Shown here: positions 7,862 through 17,230 of the stretch, piece by piece
How positions within the stretch are numbered: position 1 is the first letter of the stretch
How the letters are laid out: every line of letters begins with the position of its first letter
Assembly: GCA_024691875.1 (NCBI GenBank)
Contig: JAILNG010000054.1
Coordinates: 20,061 to 84,060 of the forward strand
Reading direction: 5' to 3'
Source of the DNA: Lachnospiraceae bacterium
Lineage (GTDB): Bacteria > Bacillota > Clostridia > Lachnospirales > Lachnospiraceae
DNA: 64,000 nucleotides
Position numbers and translations under genes: made by a program
The notes under the pieces: generated by a model
Seen by the model: only the letters and a program-made list of their open reading frames with translations
The model's database searches: none
Told to the model about the DNA's origin: nothing

Positions 7862-9846
7862 TAAAGCACTCTCTTGAATTTCTTTTCCATTTCTCCTTTG
7901 GTCATGGAGATGGTTGTTGGTCTGCCGTGAGGGCAATGATAAGGGTCTTCGAGTTCAAACATATCCCTGATCAACTGATCCGCTTCTTCAAAAGAAATGT
8001 AATTGTTTCCTTTGATCGCTGCTTTGCAGGAAATGGTTGCGACTCTGTCCAGCATGGTTTCCGGACTTCCTGCATCTCTTCCGCTCAGCAGATCATCCAG
8101 GATCTCCTTAAAAAGCACTTCATAATCAATGTCCACCAATTCTGCGGGAACTCCGGTAACTTTAAATTCTCTGGGTCCGAACTCTTCCAGTCTGAAGCCC
8201 AGCTTTTCAAAAACGGCCAGATTCTTCGAAAGGCACTCTGCTTCACGCATGGAAAGAGAAATAATGGCAGGCGGAAGAATGCCTTGAGACAGGAATTCTT
8301 CCTTTGCTCTGATCTTTTTCATTGTCTTTTCAAAGAGCACCTTTTCATGAGCCGCATGTTGATCGATCATGAACATGGTATCATTCATTTCTATTATCCA
8401 ATAAGTCTTAAAAACCTGTCCGACAAGGCGGAATTCGGTTTTCTTATCCTTGTAAAGGTCGAGCGGCAGCTCTGTCTGTTCCACATCCTTGATCGTTTCT
8501 TCAAAGATCTGAGGTCTCGTCTCAGGAAGAACGGCTGTCTCCCTTGCATATGCCACGAGGACTGCCTCATCTGTGGTTATACTGCCGTTAATTGTTTCCG
8601 CGGATATATTAACTGTGGATACGGCTTTTTCTTTATTCAAACTGTCGGAATACTCTTTTACGATCTCGGGCTTTTTGATCTCAACACCTTTTTCTTCTAC
8701 CGTGTTCAAAGGTCCTGCGGCAGAAACCGGAATAACTTCCTTGGGCGGCTTGTTCTCAAAAGGCTCCGGGATATGCACCGAATTAAGGGCTTCCTTTTTC
8801 GCCTTCTTTTCGGCTTCAACATCCTTTTCGTCCTTTAAGATGTTACTTACGATCATGTTTTTTCCGGTCAACGCATCTCTTACTGCTTTGTAAACAAGCT
8901 TATAGATGGCGTCGTTGTCGGAAAATCTGAGCTCAAGTTTTGAAGGATGAACATTAACATCCACAAAATCAGTGGGTGTATCGATGTAAATTGCCGCCAC
9001 AGGATAGCTGTGCCCCATCATGTAGCCTTTATAGGCATCTTCAAGGGCATTGGCGATGACCTTGGACTTGATAAACCTTCCGTTAACGAAAAATGCTTCC
9101 AGTTCACGGTTACCCCTTGAAATGTATGGCTTAGCAGCCACACCGCTTACCCTAATGCCAAGATCTTCGTTTTCTTCAGAGATGTTTACAAGCGACTTGG
9201 CAATGTCGAGACCGTAAAGTTCCAAAAAATCGTCCTGGATCTTTCCTTTACCGGTTGTATGAAGAATGATCCTTCCGTTACCTATCAGTTTAAAGGAAAT
9301 GTCTGTGTGACTTAAGGCGAGCTTTTCAACCGTTTCACAGATGTAGCCCGCTTCCGTGGATGCTGATTTAAGAAATTTTCTTCTTACGGGAGTGTTAAAG
9401 AATATGTCTTTAACAAGGAACGTAGTTCCGTCGGGACATCCCACTTCCTCAAGCCCCTTTTCTTCTCCGCCTTCGATCAGGTATCTGGTTCCCGTAAAAG
9501 CATCTGCGGTTTTGGTGAGCACTTCAACTTTCGCGATACTTGCGATACTTGAAAGTGCTTCGCCTCTGAATCCCAGGCTTGTGAGTTTCATCAGATCCGA
9601 GGCGTTCCTTATCTTACTGGTAGCATGTCTCAAAAATGCCGTTCGGACCTCGGAAGCATTAATGCCGCTTCCGTTATCCGTGATCCTGATGAGTGAAAGT
9701 CCACCCTCTTTAATCTCGATCGTTACGGCGGTAGCTCCGGCATCCAAAGCATTCTCCGTCAATTCCTTCACTACGGAAGCAGGTCTTTCGATCACCTCTC
9801 CCGCTGCGATCTGGTCAATGGTAATTTTGTCAAGTACTGTAATCAT
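7861..9846 (-). CDS. mutL: DNA mismatch repair protein MutL (with endonuclease site)
   Basis: Mismatch repair matchmaker and nicking enzyme. The N-terminal GHKL ATPase shows IAAGEVIERPASVVKEL, DNGSGI and GFRGEALSSI. A disordered linker occupies about residues 345-455. The C-terminal domain keeps the endonuclease motif DQHAAHEKVLFE and the zinc-site motif CPHGRPT, so this is a nicking MutL of the type found in bacteria lacking MutH. I prefer ATG 9846, which overlaps the mutS stop as ATGA and has AAGGA about 9 nt upstream. ATG 9852 is the alternative. Confidence 0.96.
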   Translation of the reverse strand: MITVLDKITIDQIAAGEVIERPASVVKELTENALDAGATAVTIEIKEGGLSLIRITDNGSGINASEVRTAFLRHATSKIRNASDLMKLTSLGFRGEALSSIASIAKVEVLTKTADAFTGTRYLIEGGEEKGLEEVGCPDGTTFLVKDIFFNTPVRRKFLKSASTEAGYICETVEKLALSHTDISFKLIGNGRIILHTTGKGKIQDDFLELYGLDIAKSLVNISEENEDLGIRVSGVAAKPYISRGNRELEAFFVNGRFIKSKVIANALEDAYKGYMMGHSYPVAAIYIDTPTDFVDVNVHPSKLELRFSDNDAIYKLVYKAVRDALTGKNMIVSNILKDEKDVEAEKKAKKEALNSVHIPEPFENKPPKEVIPVSAAGPLNTVEEKGVEIKKPEIVKEYSDSLNKEKAVSTVNISAETINGSITTDEAVLVAYARETAVLPETRPQIFEETIKDVEQTELPLDLYKDKKTEFRLVGQVFKTYWIIEMNDTMFMIDQHAAHEKVLFEKTMKKIRAKEEFLSQGILPPAIISLSMREAECLSKNLAVFEKLGFRLEEFGPREFKVTGVPAELVDIDYEVLFKEILDDLLSGRDAGSPETMLDRVATISCKAAIKGNNYISFEEADQLIRDMFELEDPYHCPHGRPTTISMTKGEMEKKFKRVL

Positions 9847-12536
9847 CTGCATTTTTCCTTAAGTCTGTAAAGCACGTTCAAAGCGTCAAGAGGAGTCATT
9901 GTCTGCACATTAAGTGCCAGCAATTCGTCAATGACGTTTTTGTATTTACCCGAAAATACAGGCTCGGCGACAGGCGCCGGTTTGTCTTCCGGAGGCTCTT
10001 CGAAGAAAGAAAGCTGACCTTCCATGCGGTCGTCGCTCTTTTCTCTCTTCTTTTGTTTCTTTTCTGCGTGTAAAGCTTCATCAAAGATCTCTTCGGAAAT
10101 AATGTCATTTTTAACAAGTTCCTCAGAGATTTCGGAAGCACGCTTCAAGACTTCTTCGGGAAGGCCTGCAAGTCTGGCAACTTGTATGCCGTAGCTCTTG
10201 TCGGCGCCTCCCTTAATGATCTTTCTTAAGAAGATAATGCTGTCACCCTGTTCTTTAACAGCTATACAGTAATTGTTGACTCCCTTTAATCTGCCTTCAA
10301 GCTCTGTCAGCTCATGATAATGAGTTGCGAACAGGGCTTTGGCACCCAGCTTTTTGGTGTCTGCAATATGCTCAACCACTGCCCATGCGATACTGAGGCC
10401 GTCATAGGTGCTGGTTCCTCTTCCGATCTCGTCAAGGATCAGAAGGCTTTTCTTTGTGGCATTTTTTAAAATGTTTGCCACTTCATTCATTTCCACCATA
10501 AATGTGGATTGGCCGCTTGCAAGATCGTCCGAAGCACCCACTCTTGTAAAGATCCTGTCACAGATGCCGATCTTTGCCGCTGTAGCGGGAACAAATGAAC
10601 CCAATTGAGCCATTAAGACGATCAAAGCTGTCTGCCTCATATAAGTGGATTTTCCGGCCATATTGGGTCCGGTAATTATCGATATCCTGTGCTCGTTATT
10701 GTCTAAGAATGTGTCATTGTCAATGAACATGTCATTAACAAGCATCTGTTCGACAACCGGATGTCTTCCGCCCTTTATCTGTATGCTTCCGTCATCGGTG
10801 ATCTCAGGCCGTACATAACCGTGAGCCGATGCGACCTTTGAAAGAGAACAGATCACATCGATGTATGCAATGGCTCTTGCAGATCTTTGAATTCTCAGGA
10901 CTTCTGCAGCGACCTTGTCTCTGAGTTCATCAAAAAGGTTGTATTCCAGTGAAAAAAGCTTATCCTCGGCCCCCAAAATATCTTCTTCGATCTTTTTGAG
11001 TTCTTCGTTTGTGTATCTTTCGGCACCGGCAAGAGTCTGTTTCCTTATCCAATCCGGCGGAACCTGATCCTTAAAGGAATTGGTCACTTCAAAGTAGTAA
11101 CCGAAAACACGGTTGTACTTGATCTTAAGATTCTTGATCCCGGTTGTTTCCTTTGCTTCGGTTTCAAGCTGCATGAGCCAGCCTTTTCCGTCTGTCTTTG
11201 CTCTTCTTAGACGGTCGACTTCTTCATTGTATCCCGTTTTGATGATCCCGCCTTCTTTGATCTGCAAAGGCGGTTCTTCTGCGATACAGGAATCGATCAG
11301 CTCCGCAAGATCACGAAGTTCGTCGATCTCTTCGGTCTGAGCTTTCCAAAAAGGTGCTTTAAATTCAGCTGTAATGCCCTTGATGAAAGGAAGCATTTTC
11401 AGAGATGAACAAAGCGCGATCATATCCCTGGGATTAGCAGATTTATAAGAAACTTTACTCATGAGTCTTTCCAGATCGTAGATCGCATCCAGATACTCGA
11501 TGAGTTCTTCTCTGTTAATGGCATTGTCATTAAGCTCTGCCACTGCGTCAAGACGCTCGTTTATCTCGTTCTTCTTTATCAGCGGCTGCTCGATAAAGTT
11601 CTTTAAAAGTCTTCCGCCCATGGCGGTTTTTGTCTTATCCAGGATTCCGAACAATGATCCACGCTTGTTTTTATCCCTCATGGTTTCCGTGAGTTCAAGA
11701 TTTCGTCTTGTGGAATTGTCGATTATCATGTATCTGCCGACAAAATACTGTTCCAGTCTCGTAATGTGAAGAAGTGAATTCTTTTGTGTTTCAAACAGAT
11801 AACTCAAAAGCCCGCCCGCAGCAAGCTTACCGATGGGAATTCCGGTAACCGATGCATTCGGACTGTCTTTACCGAAATGCATGGTCATCGCTTTTTCGCT
11901 CTCTTCTTCACTGAATACAAAATCATCAAGAAATGAAACAAAAATGTTCATCTTATTCTTCAGATTTTCAAGATCCAGTCCCGAAACAATACAGGAAGAA
12001 TTGCATATGATCTCTGAAGGCGAAAACCTTGTGATCTCATCCAACGCTTCGGAAACTCCCGCAACTTCCGTAACAAGAAAATCACCCGTTGAAACGTCCA
12101 CGGTGGAAAGCCCGAATGCACCGTCCACGTAAACTATGCTCATCAGATAATTATGGGATGCATCATTCACATCCGTTACGTTTAAATTTGTACCCGGAGT
12201 GACTATACGGGTAACTTCTCTTTTAACAAGGCCTTTCGCCTGCTTGGGATCTTCCGTCTGCTCACAGATGGCGACCTTGTAACCCTTAGCCACCAGCTTA
12301 TCCAGATAGATATCCACCGCATGATGCGGTATCCCGCACATTGGCGCTCTTTCTTCAAGGCCGCAGGCTTTTCCCGTCAGGGTGAGTTCCAGTTCTCTTG
12401 ATGCTGTCAAAGCATCATCAAAGAACATCTCATAAAAATCTCCCAAGCGGTAAAAAAGTATGCAATCTTTGTATAAAGCCTTGGTCTCAAGATATTTCGC
12501 CATCATCGGCGAAACATCTGCCTGATTGATTTCCAT
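9843..12536 (-). CDS. mutS: DNA mismatch repair protein MutS
   Basis: Recognises mismatches and small loops. The mismatch-reading loop is in the N-terminal domain (GDFYEMF, containing the Phe-x-Glu element). The connector, lever and clamp regions follow, and the C-terminal ABC-type ATPase has Walker A GPNMAGKST and Walker B LLILDEIGRGTST. At 897 residues it is the usual full-length MutS1. The start ATG 12536 overlaps the stop of the preceding membrane MutS-like gene by 1 bp, so the two are translationally coupled. A charged segment (about 800-850) precedes the C-terminal tail. Confidence 0.97.
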   Translation of the reverse strand: MEINQADVSPMMAKYLETKALYKDCILFYRLGDFYEMFFDDALTASRELELTLTGKACGLEERAPMCGIPHHAVDIYLDKLVAKGYKVAICEQTEDPKQAKGLVKREVTRIVTPGTNLNVTDVNDASHNYLMSIVYVDGAFGLSTVDVSTGDFLVTEVAGVSEALDEITRFSPSEIICNSSCIVSGLDLENLKNKMNIFVSFLDDFVFSEEESEKAMTMHFGKDSPNASVTGIPIGKLAAGGLLSYLFETQKNSLLHITRLEQYFVGRYMIIDNSTRRNLELTETMRDKNKRGSLFGILDKTKTAMGGRLLKNFIEQPLIKKNEINERLDAVAELNDNAINREELIEYLDAIYDLERLMSKVSYKSANPRDMIALCSSLKMLPFIKGITAEFKAPFWKAQTEEIDELRDLAELIDSCIAEEPPLQIKEGGIIKTGYNEEVDRLRRAKTDGKGWLMQLETEAKETTGIKNLKIKYNRVFGYYFEVTNSFKDQVPPDWIRKQTLAGAERYTNEELKKIEEDILGAEDKLFSLEYNLFDELRDKVAAEVLRIQRSARAIAYIDVICSLSKVASAHGYVRPEITDDGSIQIKGGRHPVVEQMLVNDMFIDNDTFLDNNEHRISIITGPNMAGKSTYMRQTALIVLMAQLGSFVPATAAKIGICDRIFTRVGASDDLASGQSTFMVEMNEVANILKNATKKSLLILDEIGRGTSTYDGLSIAWAVVEHIADTKKLGAKALFATHYHELTELEGRLKGVNNYCIAVKEQGDSIIFLRKIIKGGADKSYGIQVARLAGLPEEVLKRASEISEELVKNDIISEEIFDEALHAEKKQKKREKSDDRMEGQLSFFEEPPEDKPAPVAEPVFSGKYKNVIDELLALNVQTMTPLDALNVLYRLKEKCR

Positions 12537-14230
12537 TAACCTTTTGCCTCCAAAGGATTGATCCAGGCACCGTTCTTAACAAAATCCTCCGCAAGAGCCG
12601 ATGCACTTTCTATGATATTGGTGTCGTAACCATATGCCTTTAACATTAAGATCGCATTTCTGGTTTCCGACGGACCTGATTTAAGCATGTAATCGAAGCA
12701 TACATCTCCTTCTTCGTTCAGGTTTTCTTCAAAATGATAATTTGAAAAATCCTGCTTAAGTAAAGACGTGAGCTCGATGTCATGAGTAGCCGCAAAGACA
12801 AGCTTGTTCTGCTTTGCGAGATAACTTAAGGAAGCTGTGGAAGCAGCTATTCTTTCAATGGTGTTTGTTCCGCGAAGGACCTCGTCTACAAAGCAAAGAA
12901 CGGGTGTTTCACTTTCATCATCCATGATACGCTTAAGTGATTTGATCTCGGTGATGTAGTAGCTTTCACCGGCTATTATGTTATCGGAGAGCGACATGCC
13001 CGTAATAACTCTGAAAAACGAGCCCTTGTAGCTTTCCGCGAAGCATGTGTGTATCGTTTGTGCAAAGATCGCATTTAATGCAACAGTCTTTAAAAATGTG
13101 GATTTTCCCGAAGCATTTGAACCTGTGATAAGAATGTTCCTGTCAGTATCAAGGTCTGCCGGAACGGGATCGTTCAAAAGCAGATGATAGGCTCCCTTAA
13201 ATGATAAATGGGGCTTTCCCTCTTTTGAAAGTTCAGGGATGCAAAAACACTTGGAAAAAGCACGCAGACTGCATATATTGATCATTGCATCGATGTATCC
13301 GAGATTTCTGTAAAGTACCATTATGCTTTCATTTTCAACCGCCGCACATTTGATCGCCTTATTCAAAGAGATAAGATCAAAATGAAAGACAAGATTTGCG
13401 TAATCCAGCAAGATTGAAGCCAGATCTCCGGATACTGTTGTTTTAATGGCCCAGGAAGCTTTTTTTAAGCTTTTGAGCTTTGAAAGAGCCTTTTGAAGCT
13501 CATTGTTTTCCTTATCAAATTCGCCGGCATTCACTTTAAGGATTTTGTTGCCCGCTTCTATCAGACCGATAATGTTTTTTATCCCGTACATGTACCTGTC
13601 TATCTTTGATTTTGCCATATAGTAGGACACGATATTGTAAATGATCACAATAACGGGAAAAAGCAAGGAAGCTGACGTATTAACGACTATAGCGTAAATC
13701 ACGGAAGCTAACAGTAAAATACTATGTATATATTGTATCAAAGGATTTTCAAATTTGTTGTTTCTGAACGCTTCAAGTATGTAATGCACATGAAAGCCCG
13801 GTTTTTTTGACATGCTTGAAAGGGCAAGTTGCAGATCGATCCTCTTTTCGCTGTTCGTTTCAAAGAAATTTAAAAGCTTCTCTCTTCTATAAAGCTCCTT
13901 TTCGTCAAAACAGGGGGTTCTTAAAATGTTGAAGTAAACGGAAGATCCGGCGGCCGATCTCGTTTTATCCGTTAAAAGATAAATGTAATCCAACGCCAGG
14001 TCGTTTGCTGTAATGTTGTCTATCGAAAAATCTCCGCTGATCTTTTTCTCTTCTTCAAAATAAACGGCAGAATCTTCGGCAAGCTGCAGATTAAAGTCAT
14101 CCTCATCGTTTAACGTACCGAATTCTCTTTGGATCTTTTCCCGTATTTTCTTTTTGTTCCTAACGGAATCGTAGATTCCTTTCGCGATCAAAAATACAAC
14201 CGCAGCTATTAAAAAATAAACCAGTTCCAC
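12536..14230 (-). CDS. Membrane-anchored MutS-family ATPase
   Basis: 564-residue protein with the MutS ATPase domain but none of the mismatch-recognition domain. Walker A TGSNASGKST (Lys about 376), the signature region ITGMSLSDNI, Walker B CFVDEVLRGTNT and the ATHDIELT histidine motif are visible. Three hydrophobic segments (about residues 3-19, 168-184 and 187-205) predict membrane anchoring with the ATPase in the cytoplasm. Similar MutS-like membrane proteins occur in Firmicutes, but I know of no assigned function. The start is GTG 14230 with GGAGG 7 nt upstream. It ends in a 1-bp TAATG overlap with mutS, so its production is tied to mismatch repair genes. Confidence 0.8.
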   Translation of the reverse strand: MELVYFLIAAVVFLIAKGIYDSVRNKKKIREKIQREFGTLNDEDDFNLQLAEDSAVYFEEEKKISGDFSIDNITANDLALDYIYLLTDKTRSAAGSSVYFNILRTPCFDEKELYRREKLLNFFETNSEKRIDLQLALSSMSKKPGFHVHYILEAFRNNKFENPLIQYIHSILLLASVIYAIVVNTSASLLFPVIVIIYNIVSYYMAKSKIDRYMYGIKNIIGLIEAGNKILKVNAGEFDKENNELQKALSKLKSLKKASWAIKTTVSGDLASILLDYANLVFHFDLISLNKAIKCAAVENESIMVLYRNLGYIDAMINICSLRAFSKCFCIPELSKEGKPHLSFKGAYHLLLNDPVPADLDTDRNILITGSNASGKSTFLKTVALNAIFAQTIHTCFAESYKGSFFRVITGMSLSDNIIAGESYYITEIKSLKRIMDDESETPVLCFVDEVLRGTNTIERIAASTASLSYLAKQNKLVFAATHDIELTSLLKQDFSNYHFEENLNEEGDVCFDYMLKSGPSETRNAILMLKAYGYDTNIIESASALAEDFVKNGAWINPLEAKG

Positions 14231-14254
14231 CTGTTGTCCTCCGAATAATTAAAA

Positions 14255-14282
14255 CAGCGATGCTTCTTTGCAGGCTTCGCTG
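14255..14282 (-). terminator. Hairpin with T-rich 3' flank before the membrane MutS-like gene
   Basis: A 6-bp stem CAGCGA/TCGCTG (14255-14260 with 14277-14282) is followed on the minus strand by TTTTAATT. It lies only about 24 nt before the GTG start, downstream of a second terminator-like hairpin, so it could act as an attenuator of the mutS operon. The stem is short and there is no experimental support. Confidence 0.4.
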
Positions 14283-14287
14283 ACCGC

Positions 14288-14338
14288 AGAAAATCGGCAT
14301 TTTCAATTTCAAGCTTCCGCATGAAAGAAAAAGCCGAT
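14288..14338 (-). terminator. Probable terminator of the plsY-gpsA-EEP transcription unit
   Basis: Stem ATCGGC/GCCGAT (14333-14338 with 14293-14298), extended by U-rich against A-rich arms, followed by TTTC on the minus strand. It falls 51 nt after the stop of the EEP-family gene, a sensible site for the end of that transcript. The loop is long and imperfect. Confidence 0.5.
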
Positions 14339-14388
14339 CCCCGGGTTATACATTTGGTTTTATAAGATCAACGTTCATGCCATTCACC

Positions 14389-15522
14389 TCAATGCTTTAA
14401 TTCGAATTTCATAAGCACAGGCTCATGGTCAGAATAAAGGTAACCTGAATTCAGGTTTTCATAACTTAAAACAGAAACATTGTCGGAAACAATGAATCCA
14501 TCCACAATAAATTCGTTTGTATGACCTTTTGCATAAGGCTCATCGCAATCACGGCAAGTCATATCAAGTGAGTATTTGTAATCATCTCCAAAGAGATCCA
14601 TTGCAAGACTGAAATGTTCGGGTATCGAACTTCTGGGGAAAGCACAGGCCCATGTGGAATAGCCCTGTTCACCCTCCTTAAGGAGCAGATCGTGATTAAA
14701 ATCTCCGCCGCAGATAACGTAGTTACCGGCTTCATATTCAGCCACCATGTCGTTAAAGAGCATGGAAACCTGTCCTTCTCTTACGGAATCGTCCGAGCCG
14801 TAAGCAGAAAGATGAACATTGAAAAGAACAAGATACTTCCCGTTATCCATGGGAACCTTTGAGATCGAGTAGCATCTGTCAAGATCTAAAACCTTTGAAA
14901 TGCTTTCACTGATGGGAAGGCTTCTTCGCAAACCGCTTTCAATACCGTATCTGGAATATGTTACGATCCCCGAAGTAATGGAGCCGTGAGGCTGCAGAAA
15001 GGGATATGCTATAAAGGAAGATTTAAAGTAGTTGTAGGCATAGGTGTAGGCATATTCCTTCATGATAAGATTTACAAATTCCAATTCATTTACATGATAG
15101 GTTCTGGTGGAATCCTCATCTACTTCCTGAAGCATGACAAAATCGGGATTTTCCGCTGTCAGCTTTTTTAAGGCACCGTTAAGATTTTCAAAGATCGCAT
15201 CCTTGGAAAAAGCCCAGGATTGAGTACCTCCGTCCATGAAGAAGTCAAAGTCGTAGGAGTAAGCTCCGAAACCGACATTATTAGACATGATCGAGTATGT
15301 TCCCTCACCGTCAAGCTTAAGAGTCCGGTCAAATTCAGCATTATTGTGGACCGAAAGTTCAAAATTATCAGACAGTCTTCCGTAGCTCAGCAAGAAGTAA
15401 GCTACATAAGCTGCCAATGCAATAATGATGATGCCCAAAACAATGCAAAAGATCTTTAGCGCTGTTTTTAAAGGGTTCTTTTTTCTGTTCATTCTGATCA
15501 ATGCTTTTTCTTTTGCTTTCAT
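14389..15522 (-). CDS. Membrane-anchored endonuclease/exonuclease/phosphatase-family protein
   Basis: 377 residues with one N-terminal membrane span (about 19-43), then an EEP-fold catalytic domain predicted to face outside. Recognisable active-site elements are LQEVDEDS (metal-binding Glu), NVHLSAYGSD, GGDFNHD and the C-terminal SDHEPV. EEP enzymes hydrolyse phosphodiesters or phosphomonoesters (nucleic acids, phosphoinositides, sphingomyelin). The extracytoplasmic location argues against a DNA-repair role, but the substrate cannot be read from sequence. It is the last gene of the operon containing plsY and gpsA, 29 nt after gpsA, with AGGAGAG upstream of ATG 15522. Confidence 0.8.
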   Translation of the reverse strand: MKAKEKALIRMNRKKNPLKTALKIFCIVLGIIIIALAAYVAYFLLSYGRLSDNFELSVHNNAEFDRTLKLDGEGTYSIMSNNVGFGAYSYDFDFFMDGGTQSWAFSKDAIFENLNGALKKLTAENPDFVMLQEVDEDSTRTYHVNELEFVNLIMKEYAYTYAYNYFKSSFIAYPFLQPHGSITSGIVTYSRYGIESGLRRSLPISESISKVLDLDRCYSISKVPMDNGKYLVLFNVHLSAYGSDDSVREGQVSMLFNDMVAEYEAGNYVICGGDFNHDLLLKEGEQGYSTWACAFPRSSIPEHFSLAMDLFGDDYKYSLDMTCRDCDEPYAKGHTNEFIVDGFIVSDNVSVLSYENLNSGYLYSDHEPVLMKFELKH

Positions 15523-15551
15523 CCCAATACTCTCCTCCCAAAAGCATCAAT

Positions 15552-16559
15552 TTACCAAGAAAGATTGTTATGCTCGGCTTTTTTGTCTCTGGTAAACAGA
15601 TCATGTACCGCTTCGCTTGCCGGCTTGTCTTCAAAAAGCACCATGCAGACCTGCTCAACTATGGGCATGCTTACATCATATTTTTTTGAAAGTGCAAGCG
15701 CAGCCTTTGCACAATAAACACCTTCGACGGTCTGACCGACAAGATTCATGGCTGCTTCACAGGATTTCCCTTGTCCCATAAAATAGCCTGCATTTCTGTT
15801 TCTTGAGTGATTACTTGTACAGGTAACCATCAGATCGCCCATTCCGGAAAGTCCTGAAAATGTTTCCGGACAACCGCCCATCCTTGCACCGAGTCTGGAG
15901 ATTTCAGCGATGCCTCTGGTCATAAGTGCGGCTTTTGTATTGTCGCCGTAACCGAGTCCGTCCGCAATTCCGGCAGCAAGCGCAATAACATTCTTTAAAG
16001 AGCCCCCAAGTTCAATGCCCAGTACATCCGGGCTTGTGTAAACTCTGAAGTAATCGTTCATAAAAGCGTCCTGGATCTTCTCCGCAGCTTCCTTCTTATG
16101 GGAACCTGCCACGATAGTGGACGGAATGTGTACTGAAACCTCCTCAGCATGAGTGGGTCCGGAAAGAACACAGACTTCAGCCTTGGGGATCTCATCAGAA
16201 ATAATCTCAGTCAGCGTTTTAAGTGTTGTTTCTTCAATACCCTTTGCAACATTGACGATGATCTGGCCTTCTTTAATAAGAGGTGCTATCAATTTTGAGG
16301 TTCTTCTGACAAATATTGAAGCAACAGCCATTACGATAATGTCAATGTCACCTGAAAGTGCTTCATTAAGATCTGTTGTAAGCTTCACTCCGTCGGGCAT
16401 AACAGCTCCGGGAAGATTTCTTATCCTCGTTCTGTCTGAGGCCATGGATGTGATCTCTTTTTCAATAGCACTCCAAAGTGTAACTTCATGTTTGTTTGAA
16501 TCAAGCAGGATGGCGAGGGCCGTTCCCCAGGTTCCCGCACCAAGTATCGTAATTTTCAT
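15552..16559 (-). CDS. gpsA: Glycerol-3-phosphate dehydrogenase [NAD(P)+]
   Basis: Reduces dihydroxyacetone phosphate to sn-glycerol 3-phosphate, the acceptor for phospholipid synthesis. The N-terminal dinucleotide-binding motif GAGTWGTALA, the VNVAKGIE segment and the catalytic LAAGIADGLGYGDNTKAAL region are intact. The 335-residue length is normal. It overlaps plsY by 1 bp (TAATG); PlsY uses the glycerol 3-phosphate made by GpsA, so the pair forms a metabolic unit. Confidence 0.96.
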   Translation of the reverse strand: MKITILGAGTWGTALAILLDSNKHEVTLWSAIEKEITSMASDRTRIRNLPGAVMPDGVKLTTDLNEALSGDIDIIVMAVASIFVRRTSKLIAPLIKEGQIIVNVAKGIEETTLKTLTEIISDEIPKAEVCVLSGPTHAEEVSVHIPSTIVAGSHKKEAAEKIQDAFMNDYFRVYTSPDVLGIELGGSLKNVIALAAGIADGLGYGDNTKAALMTRGIAEISRLGARMGGCPETFSGLSGMGDLMVTCTSNHSRNRNAGYFMGQGKSCEAAMNLVGQTVEGVYCAKAALALSKKYDVSMPIVEQVCMVLFEDKPASEAVHDLFTRDKKAEHNNLSW

Positions 16560-17218
16560 TATTCGCTCTTCTCCTTTTTCTTAACCGTAAGCTTGTTTTC
16601 ATTGTGATTCTTAAGTCTTACAATGTTTGCTCTGTGATTATAAAATGCAGAAATTGTGAAAAGCAATGTTACAATGATCATATGCAGGTTTCCGTGGGAA
16701 GTGATCCCGACAAAGATCGGGAAAAGCACGGAAGCCGTAAGAGATGCCAAGGACATGTATCTGGTGAAGACCAGGATCGAAATGAAAAGAATAAGGCCGA
16801 TTACCGCCAGCCTCCAGTCATAGATCAACATGCACGCACCCATGCAGGCAATTCCTTTTCCGCCTCTGAATTTCAGATAGAAAGGGAAAAGATGTCCGCA
16901 AACAGCACCGAGTGCAGTGTAAAGCACAAGGAGCTGACTCATGTCCGAGAAAGGTGCATATTGAGTGAAAAGTAAGTATCTCGTAAGCATCATAGGGATT
17001 ATGGTCTTTCCGAGATCGATAATAAGCGTGATGATACCTGCTTTAAGCCCCACAACTCTTAATACATTGGTGGTTCCGAGGTTCCCGCTTCCTTTGGATT
17101 TAACGTCAACATGATAGATCTTTCCGATAAAATATCCTGATGAAAAGATCCCGAAAACATAGCCCATGATAATGCAAAAAATGATCTGAAGTACAAAATA
17201 ATCCTTGAAAATCTCCAT
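16559..17218 (-). CDS. plsY: Glycerol-3-phosphate acyltransferase PlsY
   Basis: Integral membrane enzyme that transfers the acyl group of acyl-phosphate to glycerol 3-phosphate, the first step of phosphatidic acid synthesis. Family motifs visible are GSGNLGTTNVLR (glycerol-phosphate loop), the HLFPFYLKFRGGKGIA segment and several membrane spans. The 219 residues are slightly longer than usual because of a charged C-terminal tail. Its acyl-phosphate donor is made by PlsX, encoded at 60857-61879 in this window. The start has GAGG/GGGG upstream. Confidence 0.96.
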   Translation of the reverse strand: MEIFKDYFVLQIIFCIIMGYVFGIFSSGYFIGKIYHVDVKSKGSGNLGTTNVLRVVGLKAGIITLIIDLGKTIIPMMLTRYLLFTQYAPFSDMSQLLVLYTALGAVCGHLFPFYLKFRGGKGIACMGACMLIYDWRLAVIGLILFISILVFTRYMSLASLTASVLFPIFVGITSHGNLHMIIVTLLFTISAFYNHRANIVRLKNHNENKLTVKKKEKSE

Positions 17219-17230
17219 GTCCCCTACCTC

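Noticed and set aside
7927-8838. 303-codon open frame on the plus strand opposite mutL
   Set aside because: Fully overlaps the conserved mutL gene. The product is low-quality (Phe/Cys/Arg-rich) with no recognisable domain and no ribosome-binding site.
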